Source of the DNA: Caldibacillus thermoamylovorans
GTDB taxonomy: Bacteria > Bacillota > Bacilli > Bacillales > Caldibacillaceae
Reading direction: 5' to 3'
Length of the DNA stretch: 64,000 nucleotides
NCBI RefSeq assembly: GCF_000751775.1
Contig: NZ_CCRF01000035.1
Span: forward strand, 62,001-126,000
A program made the translations under genes and the position numbers. Below the pieces are notes generated by a model, which worked only from the letters and a program-made list of their open reading frames with translations, did not search any database and was not told where the DNA came from. Below, piece by piece: positions 8,654 to 17,430 of the stretch (position 1 is the first letter of the stretch; every line of letters starts with the position of its first letter).

Positions 8654-9475
8654 GTGGTTAAATTAATGAAATATGAAATTAAAGGCACGTACAAAATTTT
8701 ATTAGGGATTTTAGCATTGGTTTTGATATTAATTACCGGAATTTATATGTATTCAAGAGATAGTTCAAATTTCTTGAATTTCGGAGCGATTTTCATGACA
8801 CTTTCTGTACTCGTCCTGTTTGGTACGAGCTTGGCAACCTTTTTATATATAGTCAGCTCTTTCAAAAATGAATTATATGAAGATCGTGGTTACTTAACCT
8901 TTACGCTTCCTTTAACGGGAAATCAAATCGTTGGGGCGAAGTTACTTGTTGCAATGTTTTGGTTTTTTATTTTAGGGCTGGCCATCTTTTTATATAATTT
9001 AATGATGATTTCTATTTTTAGCACTTCTGAGTTTGATTTTTCCGAACTGTTCAAAGCTGTAGGTCAAGTCGTTTCAGTGAAGGAAATAATTATCGGTGTT
9101 ATTGGTGGAATCTTCAATTTAGCTAATTTCTTTATTCTAATTTATTTTTCAATGGCACTTGGCCGAGTAACGTTTAGAAATAAAAAAATTGGCGGCTTAT
9201 GGTTTGTTATCTTTTTAGTTTTAAGCGGACTTCTAGCATTTATCCAAGTCCAAATTATTGAGCTGTTTCCTTATTATTTTGATATTAACACATTTAAAAT
9301 GGGAACGATGGAAGAGTTATATAATTTTGAAATAAGTATAGGTAACGAGGTGAGCATTAGTTCAGAAACAGGCATATTCAAGCTTAATATTGCATCAAGT
9401 ATATATAATATTATTGAATTGATTGTACTCTATTTAGGAACAGCTTACTTAATTGAAAAGAAAATCGACTTGTAA
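8654..9475 (+). CDS. ABC transporter permease, six-helix ABC-2-like
   Basis: A 273-residue integral membrane protein with about six hydrophobic segments and a large soluble loop (VQIIELFPYYFDINTFKMG..) before the last one. GTG at 8654 is preferred (GGGGTGAG with 8-nt spacing). It lies 7 bp after the ATPase stop and is the third gene of the ytrA-like operon. It should form the membrane part of the exporter with the ATPase at 7945-8646. Confidence 0.8.
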   Translation: MVKLMKYEIKGTYKILLGILALVLILITGIYMYSRDSSNFLNFGAIFMTLSVLVLFGTSLATFLYIVSSFKNELYEDRGYLTFTLPLTGNQIVGAKLLVAMFWFFILGLAIFLYNLMMISIFSTSEFDFSELFKAVGQVVSVKEIIIGVIGGIFNLANFFILIYFSMALGRVTFRNKKIGGLWFVIFLVLSGLLAFIQVQIIELFPYYFDINTFKMGTMEELYNFEISIGNEVSISSETGIFKLNIASSIYNIIELIVLYLGTAYLIEKKIDL

Positions 9476-9614
9476 TCCTAATTTTATTTATGTTCCGGTT
9501 AGCGGGTGAGAAGTTTTCGCCCGGCAATCGGCTATTTACGGAATTTTAACAGATTTTATCTAAAATATAAACAATATTCGTTATATTTTGGTATTCTGAT
9601 AAAGATAATATAAA

Positions 9615-9745
9615 ACTTAAGTTTCGCACCTTGTCAAACAAATAAATCAGCGAAACCTCATCTCGTCGACATTTTGGGTGAGAAACTCTCATTTTTGACG
9701 ACGAAATCCCAACCTGTCTTTGGGGCGCGAAACTCAAGTAAAAAT
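9615..9745. repeat. Single-unit copy of the 52-bp hairpin element
   Basis: Left flank GTTTCGCACCTT (9621) and a GCGAAAC, one 52-bp hairpin unit (about 9660-9711: CTCGTCG ... GACGACGA), then a right flank ATCCCAACCTGTCTTTG...GCGAAACTC. The same flanks border the 18-unit array at 14948-15950. The flanks themselves can pair (GTTTCGC / GCGAAAC). No coding potential. Confidence 0.75.
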
Positions 9746-9821
9746 CTAATCCGGTATGGAACATGTTAATGAAATAGAGTAGCTGCAAAGGAACCTACAA
9801 AAAATGAATGTAATAAATTAC

Positions 9822-9850
9822 TTGACAGATGATTTTCGAATTAGTATTAT
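9822..9850 (+). promoter_or_regulatory. Strong SigA promoter for the dabBA leader
   Basis: TTGACA (9822-9827), exactly 17 bp, TATTAT (9845-9850). It faces dabB about 370 nt downstream. Confidence 0.75.
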
Positions 9851-9856
9851 AACTTA

Positions 9857-10223
9857 TAAAATTATGTTTTGAATGTAATGAACCTTTAGCATATCGTTAA
9901 TGATGAATTGGCGGTATGAAAAAGGATGTAACGGTAATTACATTTTTGAACGGTGTACTTTATTTGAAATAATATTATAGATCGGGTCATTTTTATTGCC
10001 CAGATTAATTGAATAATAGGTAGACGGATTAAAAACCGAGGACCGGTTCGTTAATCGTAAACCGACAATTTCCACGTTTTATGGTAATTGAATGCCATAC
10101 AACGGATGAAATTGTCGGTTTTTTATTTGTCAAAGTTGTGTTGGAAAGGAAAGAAATAAATGAGGATGAACTGTAAAGATAGACAGCTTCGAAAAAAATT
10201 ATATCGCAACAGGGGGGATTTCC
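9857..10223 (+). ncRNA. Long 5' leader of dabBA with terminator and possible antiterminator
   Basis: About 365 nt without an ORF between a strong promoter and dabB. Near its end a perfect 12-bp stem (ACCGACAATTTC 10061-10072 / GAAATTGTCGGT 10108-10119) with a T-run forms a terminator. An upstream CGGTT (10044-10048) can pair with AACCG (10060-10064), overlapping the terminator's 5' arm. This is the layout of an attenuation switch. I recognise no known riboswitch class in it. Confidence 0.5.
10061..10124 (+). terminator. Terminator within the dabBA leader
   Basis: ACCGACAATTTC ... GAAATTGTCGGT followed by TTTTTT; the loop contains a nested TATGG/CCATA pair. It stands about 100 nt before dabB, so it would act as an attenuator rather than end an upstream gene. 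Confidence 0.75.
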
Positions 10224-11759
10224 ATGCATGCACAAATTGAACCGAATTTCATCATGAACGTCTTTTTTATCATGATTGCATTCCCAATTATAAGCGGAAT
10301 GATCCTGTTGCATCCAAAAATACCATTATCGTTTTTACAAATCCACCTGTGTTTACTTGTACCGGGGCCGATCATTGCTCTCTTGGCAATATTTTATCTA
10401 CATGAAAGTATTGTCATAGGACCGTGGCGACTAGACTCTTTATCGTGGGTTTTAGCCTCATTTGTTCTAACAATTAGCCTTATTTTACAAAAGTTCTCTG
10501 TCCGTTATTTATTTGGAGACCGGTCTTATCGAAAATACTTCATTCTTTTTACACTGACGACTGTTTCCAATGCACTTGCTTGGTTTAGTGATGATCTCCG
10601 TCTTTTGTTGTTCTTTTTTGGCGCCACTTTATTCGGGTTATTTTTACTAATTGGTTTGAAGCGGGAATGGCAAGTAGCGAAAAAAGCAGCACTGAGTTCC
10701 GGTCGAATGTTTTTGATTAGTTGGCTTTTCCTATTGGCAGCGGTCATTTGGCTAAGCGAAAAAACCGGTGAATGGCATTTATCAATGGCTCTTAGTGAGA
10801 CAGAAATTTTACATTCTTGGGAAAAAACCGGGTTGAACCTGTTATTGGTTACAGCGGTTCTTATACCGGCAGCCCAATGGCCTTTTGGGAAATGGCTACT
10901 AAATTCCGTTGTTGCACCGACACCGGTTTCGGCAATCATGCATGCGGGGATTGTCAATTCAGGGGGAATGTTGTTAACCCGGTTTGCCCCCCTTGTTCAA
11001 GCGAATCTTTCCCAAACCGTTCTAATTGTTATTTCCAGTTTTTCAGTATTAATTGGAACGGGTATCATGCTTGTCCAAGTCGATTACAAGCGGCAACTTG
11101 TCGGTTCTACGGTTGCCCAAATGGGATTTATGCTTATTCAGTGCGGCTTAGGGGCATATGTGGCAGCCATTACCCACGCGGTGCTTCACGGATTATTTAA
11201 AGCTACCTTATTCCTGCAATCGGGTTCTGTTTTTGATCAAAATAAAGATAAGATAAAGCTGGCAACCGGACATCATTCACCGGTTTTGATTTTTATCGGA
11301 ATTATACTTGGTTTAGGTTCAGGAATTGCCATTTGGTTCTCTTCTCCTAATCATTCCTATCAATTGGTTAGTGCCATTATTTTAGGTTGGTCGGTTTCAT
11401 TTTCATGGGTTCAGCTTGTTGCAAGGAGCAACGAACAAATGGGTCGTTTTGTAGGCGGGATGCTGTTTATCGGTGCGGGAGCGGTATACTTGATTGTACA
11501 AGGGGGATTTCATGAAATTTTGCATGAAGTTCATGAATCGGTTGCCGGGACATCCTCATTTATTGCCGGTGTTTTCGTTTTACTCATTTTAACACTTGGA
11601 AGTTTATTTAGTGCTTGGTTAATGAGCCACCGTTCTTCACCGCTTTATGCAAAAGTTTATTTTTGGTTGCTTCGATTAGGGGAACCGGATCAAGAATTAA
11701 TTGAAAGCCATCCAAAATATTTAGCACAAATACCTTTGCAAGGAGGGAGCTTCCGTTGA
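10224..11759 (+). CDS. dabB: DabB, proton-conducting membrane subunit of the inorganic carbon transporter (NuoL/NdhF-like)
   Basis: A 511-residue polytopic membrane protein of the NuoL/MrpA/NdhF antiporter family, with the family signature around PTPVSAIMHAGIVNSGGMLL and the conserved HAVLHGLFKATLFL segment. It starts at ATG behind GGGGGG. It overlaps the next gene (dabA) by 4 nt (TTGA). The neighbour shows that it belongs to the DAB system, where ion flow through DabB is thought to energise CO2-to-bicarbonate conversion by DabA, rather than to complex I. A terminator in its leader suggests conditional expression. Confidence 0.9.
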   Translation: MHAQIEPNFIMNVFFIMIAFPIISGMILLHPKIPLSFLQIHLCLLVPGPIIALLAIFYLHESIVIGPWRLDSLSWVLASFVLTISLILQKFSVRYLFGDRSYRKYFILFTLTTVSNALAWFSDDLRLLLFFFGATLFGLFLLIGLKREWQVAKKAALSSGRMFLISWLFLLAAVIWLSEKTGEWHLSMALSETEILHSWEKTGLNLLLVTAVLIPAAQWPFGKWLLNSVVAPTPVSAIMHAGIVNSGGMLLTRFAPLVQANLSQTVLIVISSFSVLIGTGIMLVQVDYKRQLVGSTVAQMGFMLIQCGLGAYVAAITHAVLHGLFKATLFLQSGSVFDQNKDKIKLATGHHSPVLIFIGIILGLGSGIAIWFSSPNHSYQLVSAIILGWSVSFSWVQLVARSNEQMGRFVGGMLFIGAGAVYLIVQGGFHEILHEVHESVAGTSSFIAGVFVLLILTLGSLFSAWLMSHRSSPLYAKVYFWLLRLGEPDQELIESHPKYLAQIPLQGGSFR

Positions 11760-14368
11760 GTACAACATTAGCTAAACGAATGACAGTTGAAAAAGAAGCG
11801 GATTTACTAAGTCTGAATCTTGTTGAATTGGTAAGTTCTGCTGCAAAAGTAATTTCCCCCTACGGCCCGATTGATAAATTCGCGGCACGGAATCCTTGGG
11901 ACGGTATGGAATCTCTTCCTTTTGAACAAGTGGCAAGGAAATTAAAGGGGATTGTCGATGTAGATATTTTCCCCGATAAACAAATGATTAAATCTGCTTG
12001 GGAATCCGGGAAAATTAATAAAGGTCATTTAATTGCAAAGCTTGATCAATGGCTTGAGAGGAATGTCACAGAATTACCCGATAATCTAGCAAAGAAATTT
12101 TGTTTGCCAGCATTAATGGATTTCAGTGATGGCAAGAAAAAGAATATGAGCCCGGAAATAAAATCAGTGGCAAAGAAATTAGTACGGCTCGGTCATGATA
12201 TAGAAGAAAAACTATTTATTAAAACTTTGAGTCAGCAACTGGAACAAATTGGCACCCTCAAAGCCGCGAATCTATTAAATCAATATATGATAAAGTGGTG
12301 TAAATTGTATTTGGATCGCTCTCAAGCAGTTTTGTCAATGCCTTACCGGGAAAATGGATTTTATTTTGCATGGAGAAGTTCTGCGCAATTAGATCCAAAT
12401 TTTAAACAATATCGTGATGAATTATTACAAACCCCTGAAGCTGCAACGACTGCACTTGAGGAAGCCTTGTTAAAACTTGGCATTCCTTATTCTGAAATTC
12501 AATCTTATTTGGAAGCTCATTTGCTTTGTTTACCGGGGTGGGCGGGGATGATGCTTTGGCGAGCAGAAAATGTTCAAGGTGAGGAAAATTTGCTTACCGA
12601 ATACTTGGCTGCTCGACTTACGACCGAATGGCTATTAATCAAAAAATACCTCCCTTTACCAGAGCAAAAACAAAACCAAACAGGGAGGATGGAAGAACTA
12701 TTACAATCATGGGCGAATTGGGGAAAATTACCTGCCGATAGTTGGTTTCATTTGTCTTTTTCCGAAATAAAATCGAGGCTCTCGTTAGCACTTCATTTTG
12801 ATGAAATTGTCCGTAATCAATTATGGTTACAAGCATGGGAGGAAACGTATGAAGATGAGTTGCGGAGAATCATTACTGAAAAAAATCCTTCTTTCAATCA
12901 TGTAACGAAACCGAATGCGCAGTTTGTCTTTTGTATCGATGTTCGCTCGGAACCGTTCCGACGCAAATTGGAAAAAGCCGGTCCGTTTGAAACAATTGGA
13001 ACTGCCGGGTTTTTTGGCCTACCGATCGAAACATGTGAACTTGGGAGTGACCATGTTCATCCATCTTTGCCGGTCATGTTTAAGCCACAATATAAAATTC
13101 GGGAAACGTCAGCTGTTCCCGAGTTAAAAAATTATTTAGAAAGACAACAGGTAGCCGGTTCCTTTTCACATACCTTTAAAAACTTAAAACAGCAATTAAT
13201 GTCAAGTATGTTACTTCCGGAAATTAGCGGTCCTTGGTTAAGTTTACAAACGTTGGCGAGAAGTTTTATGCCACGACGAGCCGGAAATAGTTTACGAAAA
13301 ATGCGAAAATCATGGGCAAAGAAACCTGCCACCCAACTTACTTTGGATCGGAAGGAAAGAGCTACACAGTCTATACCAACAGGATTTTCTAAGGAGGAAA
13401 AAATTCATTTTGCCCGGCAAGCATTAGTGACGATGGGACTCACGGACCAGTTTGCGCCGCTTATCGTTATTTGCGGCCATGGAAGTATTAGTACGAATAA
13501 TCCTTATGCGGCAAGTCTCGATTGTGGTGCTTGCGGGGGAGCGTCGAGCGGGTTTAATGCAAGAGTATTAACTTCAGTGTGTAACGATCAGGAAGTTAGA
13601 AAAGCATTAGCTGAAGAAGGAATTGTCATTCCACATGACACGGTGTTTGTGGCTGCCGAGCATATTACATCACTTGATGAACTACGCTGGTTGGATGTAC
13701 CCAATCTTTCAGAGAGAGCAAAGGAGGCTTTTGAACAAGTTCAAGCTGCACTTCCTCAAGTTCATGAAGAAGCAAATGCAGAGCGAATAATTCAAATACC
13801 GTCTTATAAACGCAATGATAGAGACCCAAGTAAGGAAGCAAGACGTTTGGCGGAAGATTGGAGTGAAGTTCGTCCGGAGTGGGGGTTAGCCAAAAATGCC
13901 AGTTTTATTATCGGTGAACGGAAATTAACTGAAGCTTGTAACCTGGAGGGGCGCTCGTTCTTACACAATTATGATTGGCGGAAGGACCAGGACGGCACCA
14001 TCCTTAATAACATTATATCCGGTCCGGTAACGGTTGCCCAGTGGATAAATTTGCAATACTATGCTTCAACCGTTGCACCCCATTATTATGGAAGCGGAAA
14101 TAAAACAACCCAGACTGTAACTGCCGGTATTGGTATCATGCAGGGGAATGCCAGTGACTTACTGACAGGTCTGCCATGGCAATCGGTTATGCAGTCAGAT
14201 CGTGAATATTTTCATGAACCATTACGATTGCTTGTTGTTATTCAAGCTCCAAGAAAATACATCGAGCGTTTACTTGAAGGAAATTCTTTATTGAAACAAA
14301 AACTGACTAACGGTTGGATTCGACTTGCTTCTATCGATTCGGACGGCCAATGGATAAGCTGGACGTGA
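11756..14368 (+). CDS. dabA: DabA, inorganic carbon transporter subunit (UPF0753/DUF2309, YbcC)
   Basis: An 870-residue soluble protein of the UPF0753 family. The zinc ligands expected for the beta-carbonic-anhydrase-like site are visible: FCIDVRSEPFR (Cys and Asp, about 392-394), ICGHGS (His, about 573) and DCGACGG (Cys, about 588). It starts at TTG 11756, inside the dabB stop, behind AGGAGGGAG. DabA acts at the membrane with DabB to trap CO2 as bicarbonate. The length is normal for the family and no break is seen. Confidence 0.95.
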   Translation: MSTTLAKRMTVEKEADLLSLNLVELVSSAAKVISPYGPIDKFAARNPWDGMESLPFEQVARKLKGIVDVDIFPDKQMIKSAWESGKINKGHLIAKLDQWLERNVTELPDNLAKKFCLPALMDFSDGKKKNMSPEIKSVAKKLVRLGHDIEEKLFIKTLSQQLEQIGTLKAANLLNQYMIKWCKLYLDRSQAVLSMPYRENGFYFAWRSSAQLDPNFKQYRDELLQTPEAATTALEEALLKLGIPYSEIQSYLEAHLLCLPGWAGMMLWRAENVQGEENLLTEYLAARLTTEWLLIKKYLPLPEQKQNQTGRMEELLQSWANWGKLPADSWFHLSFSEIKSRLSLALHFDEIVRNQLWLQAWEETYEDELRRIITEKNPSFNHVTKPNAQFVFCIDVRSEPFRRKLEKAGPFETIGTAGFFGLPIETCELGSDHVHPSLPVMFKPQYKIRETSAVPELKNYLERQQVAGSFSHTFKNLKQQLMSSMLLPEISGPWLSLQTLARSFMPRRAGNSLRKMRKSWAKKPATQLTLDRKERATQSIPTGFSKEEKIHFARQALVTMGLTDQFAPLIVICGHGSISTNNPYAASLDCGACGGASSGFNARVLTSVCNDQEVRKALAEEGIVIPHDTVFVAAEHITSLDELRWLDVPNLSERAKEAFEQVQAALPQVHEEANAERIIQIPSYKRNDRDPSKEARRLAEDWSEVRPEWGLAKNASFIIGERKLTEACNLEGRSFLHNYDWRKDQDGTILNNIISGPVTVAQWINLQYYASTVAPHYYGSGNKTTQTVTAGIGIMQGNASDLLTGLPWQSVMQSDREYFHEPLRLLVVIQAPRKYIERLLEGNSLLKQKLTNGWIRLASIDSDGQWISWT

Positions 14369-14503
14369 TGATTGAAATTTGAGCATTGCTCCTTTTGCAA
14401 AAATGTAGTAAAAAGGAAGTTTGAAAAAAATTATGGATACATTTCGTTATTTGATATAATTTTATCATGATGGTTTAGAGATATAGATAAAGAAAGGGAA
14501 AAG

Positions 14504-14872
14504 ATGATGGAGAAAACAAAAGGAGCGCTTGAGGCAGAGATCAGCAAAGCTTTAACACATTGGGAAAAAACATATCTAGGACGCGGGTCCATTTCTGTAA
14601 AATCAGATATTTTACGTGATATGATTATTGTTTCGTTGCGTGGTATTTTAACCCCTGCCGAATATTCACTTTGTAAAGATAAGGAAGGATTGCTGTCTGT
14701 CAAAGAGAATCGCAATAGTTTGGTAGAATCGGGTGCAGATGAGTTAAAAAAAATCATTTTTGAAATTACCGGTCATGAAGTTACAAGTTTTTACACAGAT
14801 ATCAGTACAAACACCGGCGAACGAATCATGGTTTTTAAATTAGCGGAAGACTTACAAAGTAAATTTGACTAA
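14504..14872 (+). CDS. ybcI: DUF2294 protein, YbcI-like
   Basis: This 122-residue cytoplasmic protein matches the DUF2294 pattern (ALEAEISKALTHWEKTYLGRG..., GILTPAEYSLC). ATG at 14504 or 14507 follows GAAAGGG. In Bacillus subtilis ybcI lies near the dabA gene (ybcC), so the linkage is conserved. The function is unknown; a regulatory or accessory role in carbon uptake is only suggested by position. A strong terminator follows. Confidence 0.8.
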   Translation: MMEKTKGALEAEISKALTHWEKTYLGRGSISVKSDILRDMIIVSLRGILTPAEYSLCKDKEGLLSVKENRNSLVESGADELKKIIFEITGHEVTSFYTDISTNTGERIMVFKLAEDLQSKFD

Positions 14873-14878
14873 AAAGAA

Positions 14879-14927
14879 AGGCTGTTCAAAAGTGGATTCT
14901 TCTTTTGAACAGCCTGTTTGTTTTGTT
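14879..14927 (+). terminator. Strong Rho-independent terminator of the dab region
   Basis: Perfect 14-bp stem AGGCTGTTCAAAAG (14879-14892) / CTTTTGAACAGCCT (14902-14915) followed by GTTTGTTTTGTT. Confidence 0.92.
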
Positions 14928-14947
14928 CTATTATAATAAGAATCTTG

Positions 14948-15950
14948 GTTTCGCACCTTAGAAGAGCATATAAATAGATGAAACTTATTCTCGTCGCCAA
15001 TTTTGAGTGAAAAATGCTCATTTTTGGCGACGAGCCCCGTTCTCGTCGTCGTTTTTCGGTGAGAAATGCTTATTTTTGGCGACGAGCCCTGTTCTCGTCA
15101 CCATTTTTGGGTGGAAAACATCATTTTTTGGCGACGAGCCCCGTTCTCGTCGTCGTTTTGAGGCGGGACACTCGACTTTTTTGCGACGAGCCCCATTCTC
15201 GTCGTCGTTTTAAGCCGGAGAACTCTATTTTTTGGCGACGAAACCCATTCTCTCCGTCGTTTTGAGGTGAGAAATGCTCAATTTTGGCGACGAGCCTCGT
15301 TCTCGTCACCATTTTTGGGTGGAAAACATCATTTTTTGGCGACGAGCCCTGTTCTCGTCGTCGTTTTGAGGTGAGAAACTCTATTTTTTGACGACGAGCC
15401 TAATTCTCGCCGTCGTTTTGAGGTGAGAAATGCTCAATTTTGGCGACGAGCTCCGTTCTCGTCACCATTTTGCGATGAGAAATGCTCAATTTTGGCGACG
15501 AGCTCCGTTCTCGTCACCATTTTGCGATGAGAAATCCTCATTTTTGGCGACGAGACCCATTCTCGTCGTCATTTTGAGGTGAGAAATGCTCAATTTTGGC
15601 GACGAGACCCATTCTCGTCGTCATTTTGAGGTGAAAAATGCTCAATTTTGGCGACGAGCCCCGTTCTCGTCGTGGTTTTGAGGCAGGAAACTCTATTTTT
15701 TGGCGACGAGCCTCATTCTCGTCACTATTTTACGTCGAAAGAGACTCAATTTTGGCGACGAAACCCGTTCTCGTCGCCAATTTTGGGTGAAAAATATCAT
15801 TTTTTGGCGACGAGACCCATTCTCGTCGTCGTTTTGAGGTGAGAAATGCTCAATTTTGGCGACGAGCCCTGTTCTCATCACTATTTTGGGCAAAAAATCC
15901 TCTTTTATATCGATGAAACATCCCAGCCGTCTTTAAAATATGCGAATCTC
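14948..15950. repeat. Tandem array of 18 palindromic units, exact 52-bp period
   Basis: Units start at 14988, 15040, 15092, 15144, 15196, 15248, 15300, 15352, 15404, 15456, 15508, 15560, 15612, 15664, 15716, 15768, 15820 and 15872 (the last degenerate). Every step is 52 bp. Each unit reads roughly TTCTCGTCGYCRTTTTGAG, a loop GTGAGAAATG, then CTCAATTTTGGCGACGAG and a short linker CCCCG/ACCCA, so each folds into a long hairpin. Units differ by substitutions but never by length. Because 52 is not a multiple of 3, the frame shifts each unit and the array is not coding. Flanks GTTTCGCACCTT (14948) and ATCCCAGCCGTCTTT (about 15919) match those of the single copy at 9615-9745. Confidence 0.95.
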
Positions 15951-16024
15951 AAATAAGAATGAAAATAATGATGAACAGCCTTTGCCAACCAGTTTGTACG
16001 TCGCGCACAAAGCGGCCCTGTTTC

Positions 16025-17140
16025 CTAAACAGCACGTTTTTGATAAATTTCCCTATGTACTGTCACTGCATGCAATCGTTTTTGATTTATGGAAAAGCCG
16101 ATTCCCGCTTTGTCGGGTACAGAAATCCACCCGTTTTTTACTTCAATTTCCGGTTCGGTAATATCTTCCTCCCAATAGTTTGTCGAAGCCGGTATATCGC
16201 CGGGAAGGGTAAAGCCGGGTAATGAGGCGAGTGCAAGGTTAAACGCTTTTGAAATCCCAAACTCAATCATGCCGCCGCACCATAATTGAATTTGATTTTT
16301 TCTACATAAATGATGGATGTCCAGTGCATTTTGCAATCCGCCGACACGTCCAATTTTCACATTCATCACTTGGCAGCTGCCTAATTGAATCGCACTTTTT
16401 GCATCATGGAAACTGACAATACTTTCATCTAAACAAATCGGTGTTTGGATTTGTTTTTGTAAAATCGCATGTTCGACTAGATCATCGTCCCCCAATGGTT
16501 GCTCAATCATCATCAACTGAAATTCATCAAGAGCCTGCAATTTTTTTACATCATCCAATGAATAAGCAGAATTAGCATCGACCATTAACGGAAGATCGGG
16601 AAACTGATGGCGAATCTCCTTTATATAGGAATAATCAAGCCCCGGCTGAATTTTAATCTTTATTCGCTGATATCCAAGGACATGGAATTTTCCTATTTGT
16701 TCAATCGCTTCTATCTTGTTTTTAGCGGCAACGACTGCTCCGGCGGCAACTTGCTTTCGTTCTCCCCCGATCATTTCTGCAATGGATCGGTTGTTTCTTT
16801 TTCCATATAAATCCCATATCGCTGTTTCCAGTCCCGCTTTTGCCATATGATTTCCTTTAATCTTGGCAAATAATTGAGATACGTTTTGCGGCTGTTCAAT
16901 TTTTGTGCGAAATAGGATTGGAATCAAGAAATCTTGCAATATATGATAGGTGGTTTGTACCGTTTCTTCTGTATACCATGGGGAAGAAAAAGCCACCACT
17001 TCGCCAAATCCTGATAACCCGTCTTTATCAACTACTTCAACAATAATCGACTCCCTTGTTGTGACTGTTGTAAGATGAGTTGTAAAAGGCTTTTTTAACG
17101 GCATCTCAATAACCCTTAATATTACTTTTTCAATCTCCAT
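16025..17140 (-). CDS. menC: o-Succinylbenzoate synthase
   Basis: Enolase-superfamily enzyme of 371 residues that dehydrates SHCHC to o-succinylbenzoate in menaquinone synthesis. The catalytic set is visible: K-x-K in RIKIKIQPG (about 162-164), metal ligands in VDANSAY (about 186), MIEQPLG (about 213) and CLDESI (about 238), and the second lysine in MNVKIGRVGG (about 263). It starts at ATG behind AGAAGG. The usual Bacillus order menF-D-H-B-E-C is broken: menB and menE are missing between menH and this gene. Some members also racemise N-acylamino acids. Confidence 0.93.
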   Translation of the reverse strand: MEIEKVILRVIEMPLKKPFTTHLTTVTTRESIIVEVVDKDGLSGFGEVVAFSSPWYTEETVQTTYHILQDFLIPILFRTKIEQPQNVSQLFAKIKGNHMAKAGLETAIWDLYGKRNNRSIAEMIGGERKQVAAGAVVAAKNKIEAIEQIGKFHVLGYQRIKIKIQPGLDYSYIKEIRHQFPDLPLMVDANSAYSLDDVKKLQALDEFQLMMIEQPLGDDDLVEHAILQKQIQTPICLDESIVSFHDAKSAIQLGSCQVMNVKIGRVGGLQNALDIHHLCRKNQIQLWCGGMIEFGISKAFNLALASLPGFTLPGDIPASTNYWEEDITEPEIEVKNGWISVPDKAGIGFSINQKRLHAVTVHREIYQKRAV

Positions 17141-17184
17141 GTAATTTACCTTCTTATGAAATTTATTTTATAAAAAACCAAATT

Positions 17185-17430
17185 AAATTAGCTGAAAAAA
17201 TCGTTTGAACGAATGATAGTTGAAACGAGTAATAACCAATTTTTGGTACTCTAAATGCATAAAAAACGTAAAACCGATTGGTCAAATGATAGCTGAAACA
17301 AGCAAAAAACATTTTAGGCACTTCTATTTATTTAAAAAGTGAAAACTGTTTTGATCGAATACTATATGAAATGAGTATTAGGCACTCTATTTACTTAAAA
17401 AGCGTAAAATTGATTGCTCGAATGATACTG
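17185..17430. repeat. Decayed tandem copies of the menH 3' end
   Basis: Four diverged units of about 60-75 bp. On the plus strand the unit inside menH (17371-17430, TTTACTTAAAAAGCGTAAAA...GCTCGAATGATAC) is followed toward menC by TTTATTTAAAAAGTGAAAAC...GATCGAATACTAT (about 17325-17370), then CATAAAAAACGTAAAACCG...GTCAAATGATAGC (about 17257-17305), then GAAAAAATCGTTTGAACGAATGATAG (about 17195-17225). The first unit contains the last codons and stop of menH. The copies fill the place where menB and menE would be expected. Confidence 0.75.

Noticed and set aside
15007-15893. Several 60-80 codon open frames inside the 52-bp array, on both strands
   Set aside because: They arise because the repeat happens to lack stops for a few units; 52 is not a multiple of 3 and there is no ribosome binding site.
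14988-15923. CRISPR array
   Set aside because: The whole 52-bp period is repeated; there are no unique spacers, and each unit is itself a palindrome. No cas genes are nearby.
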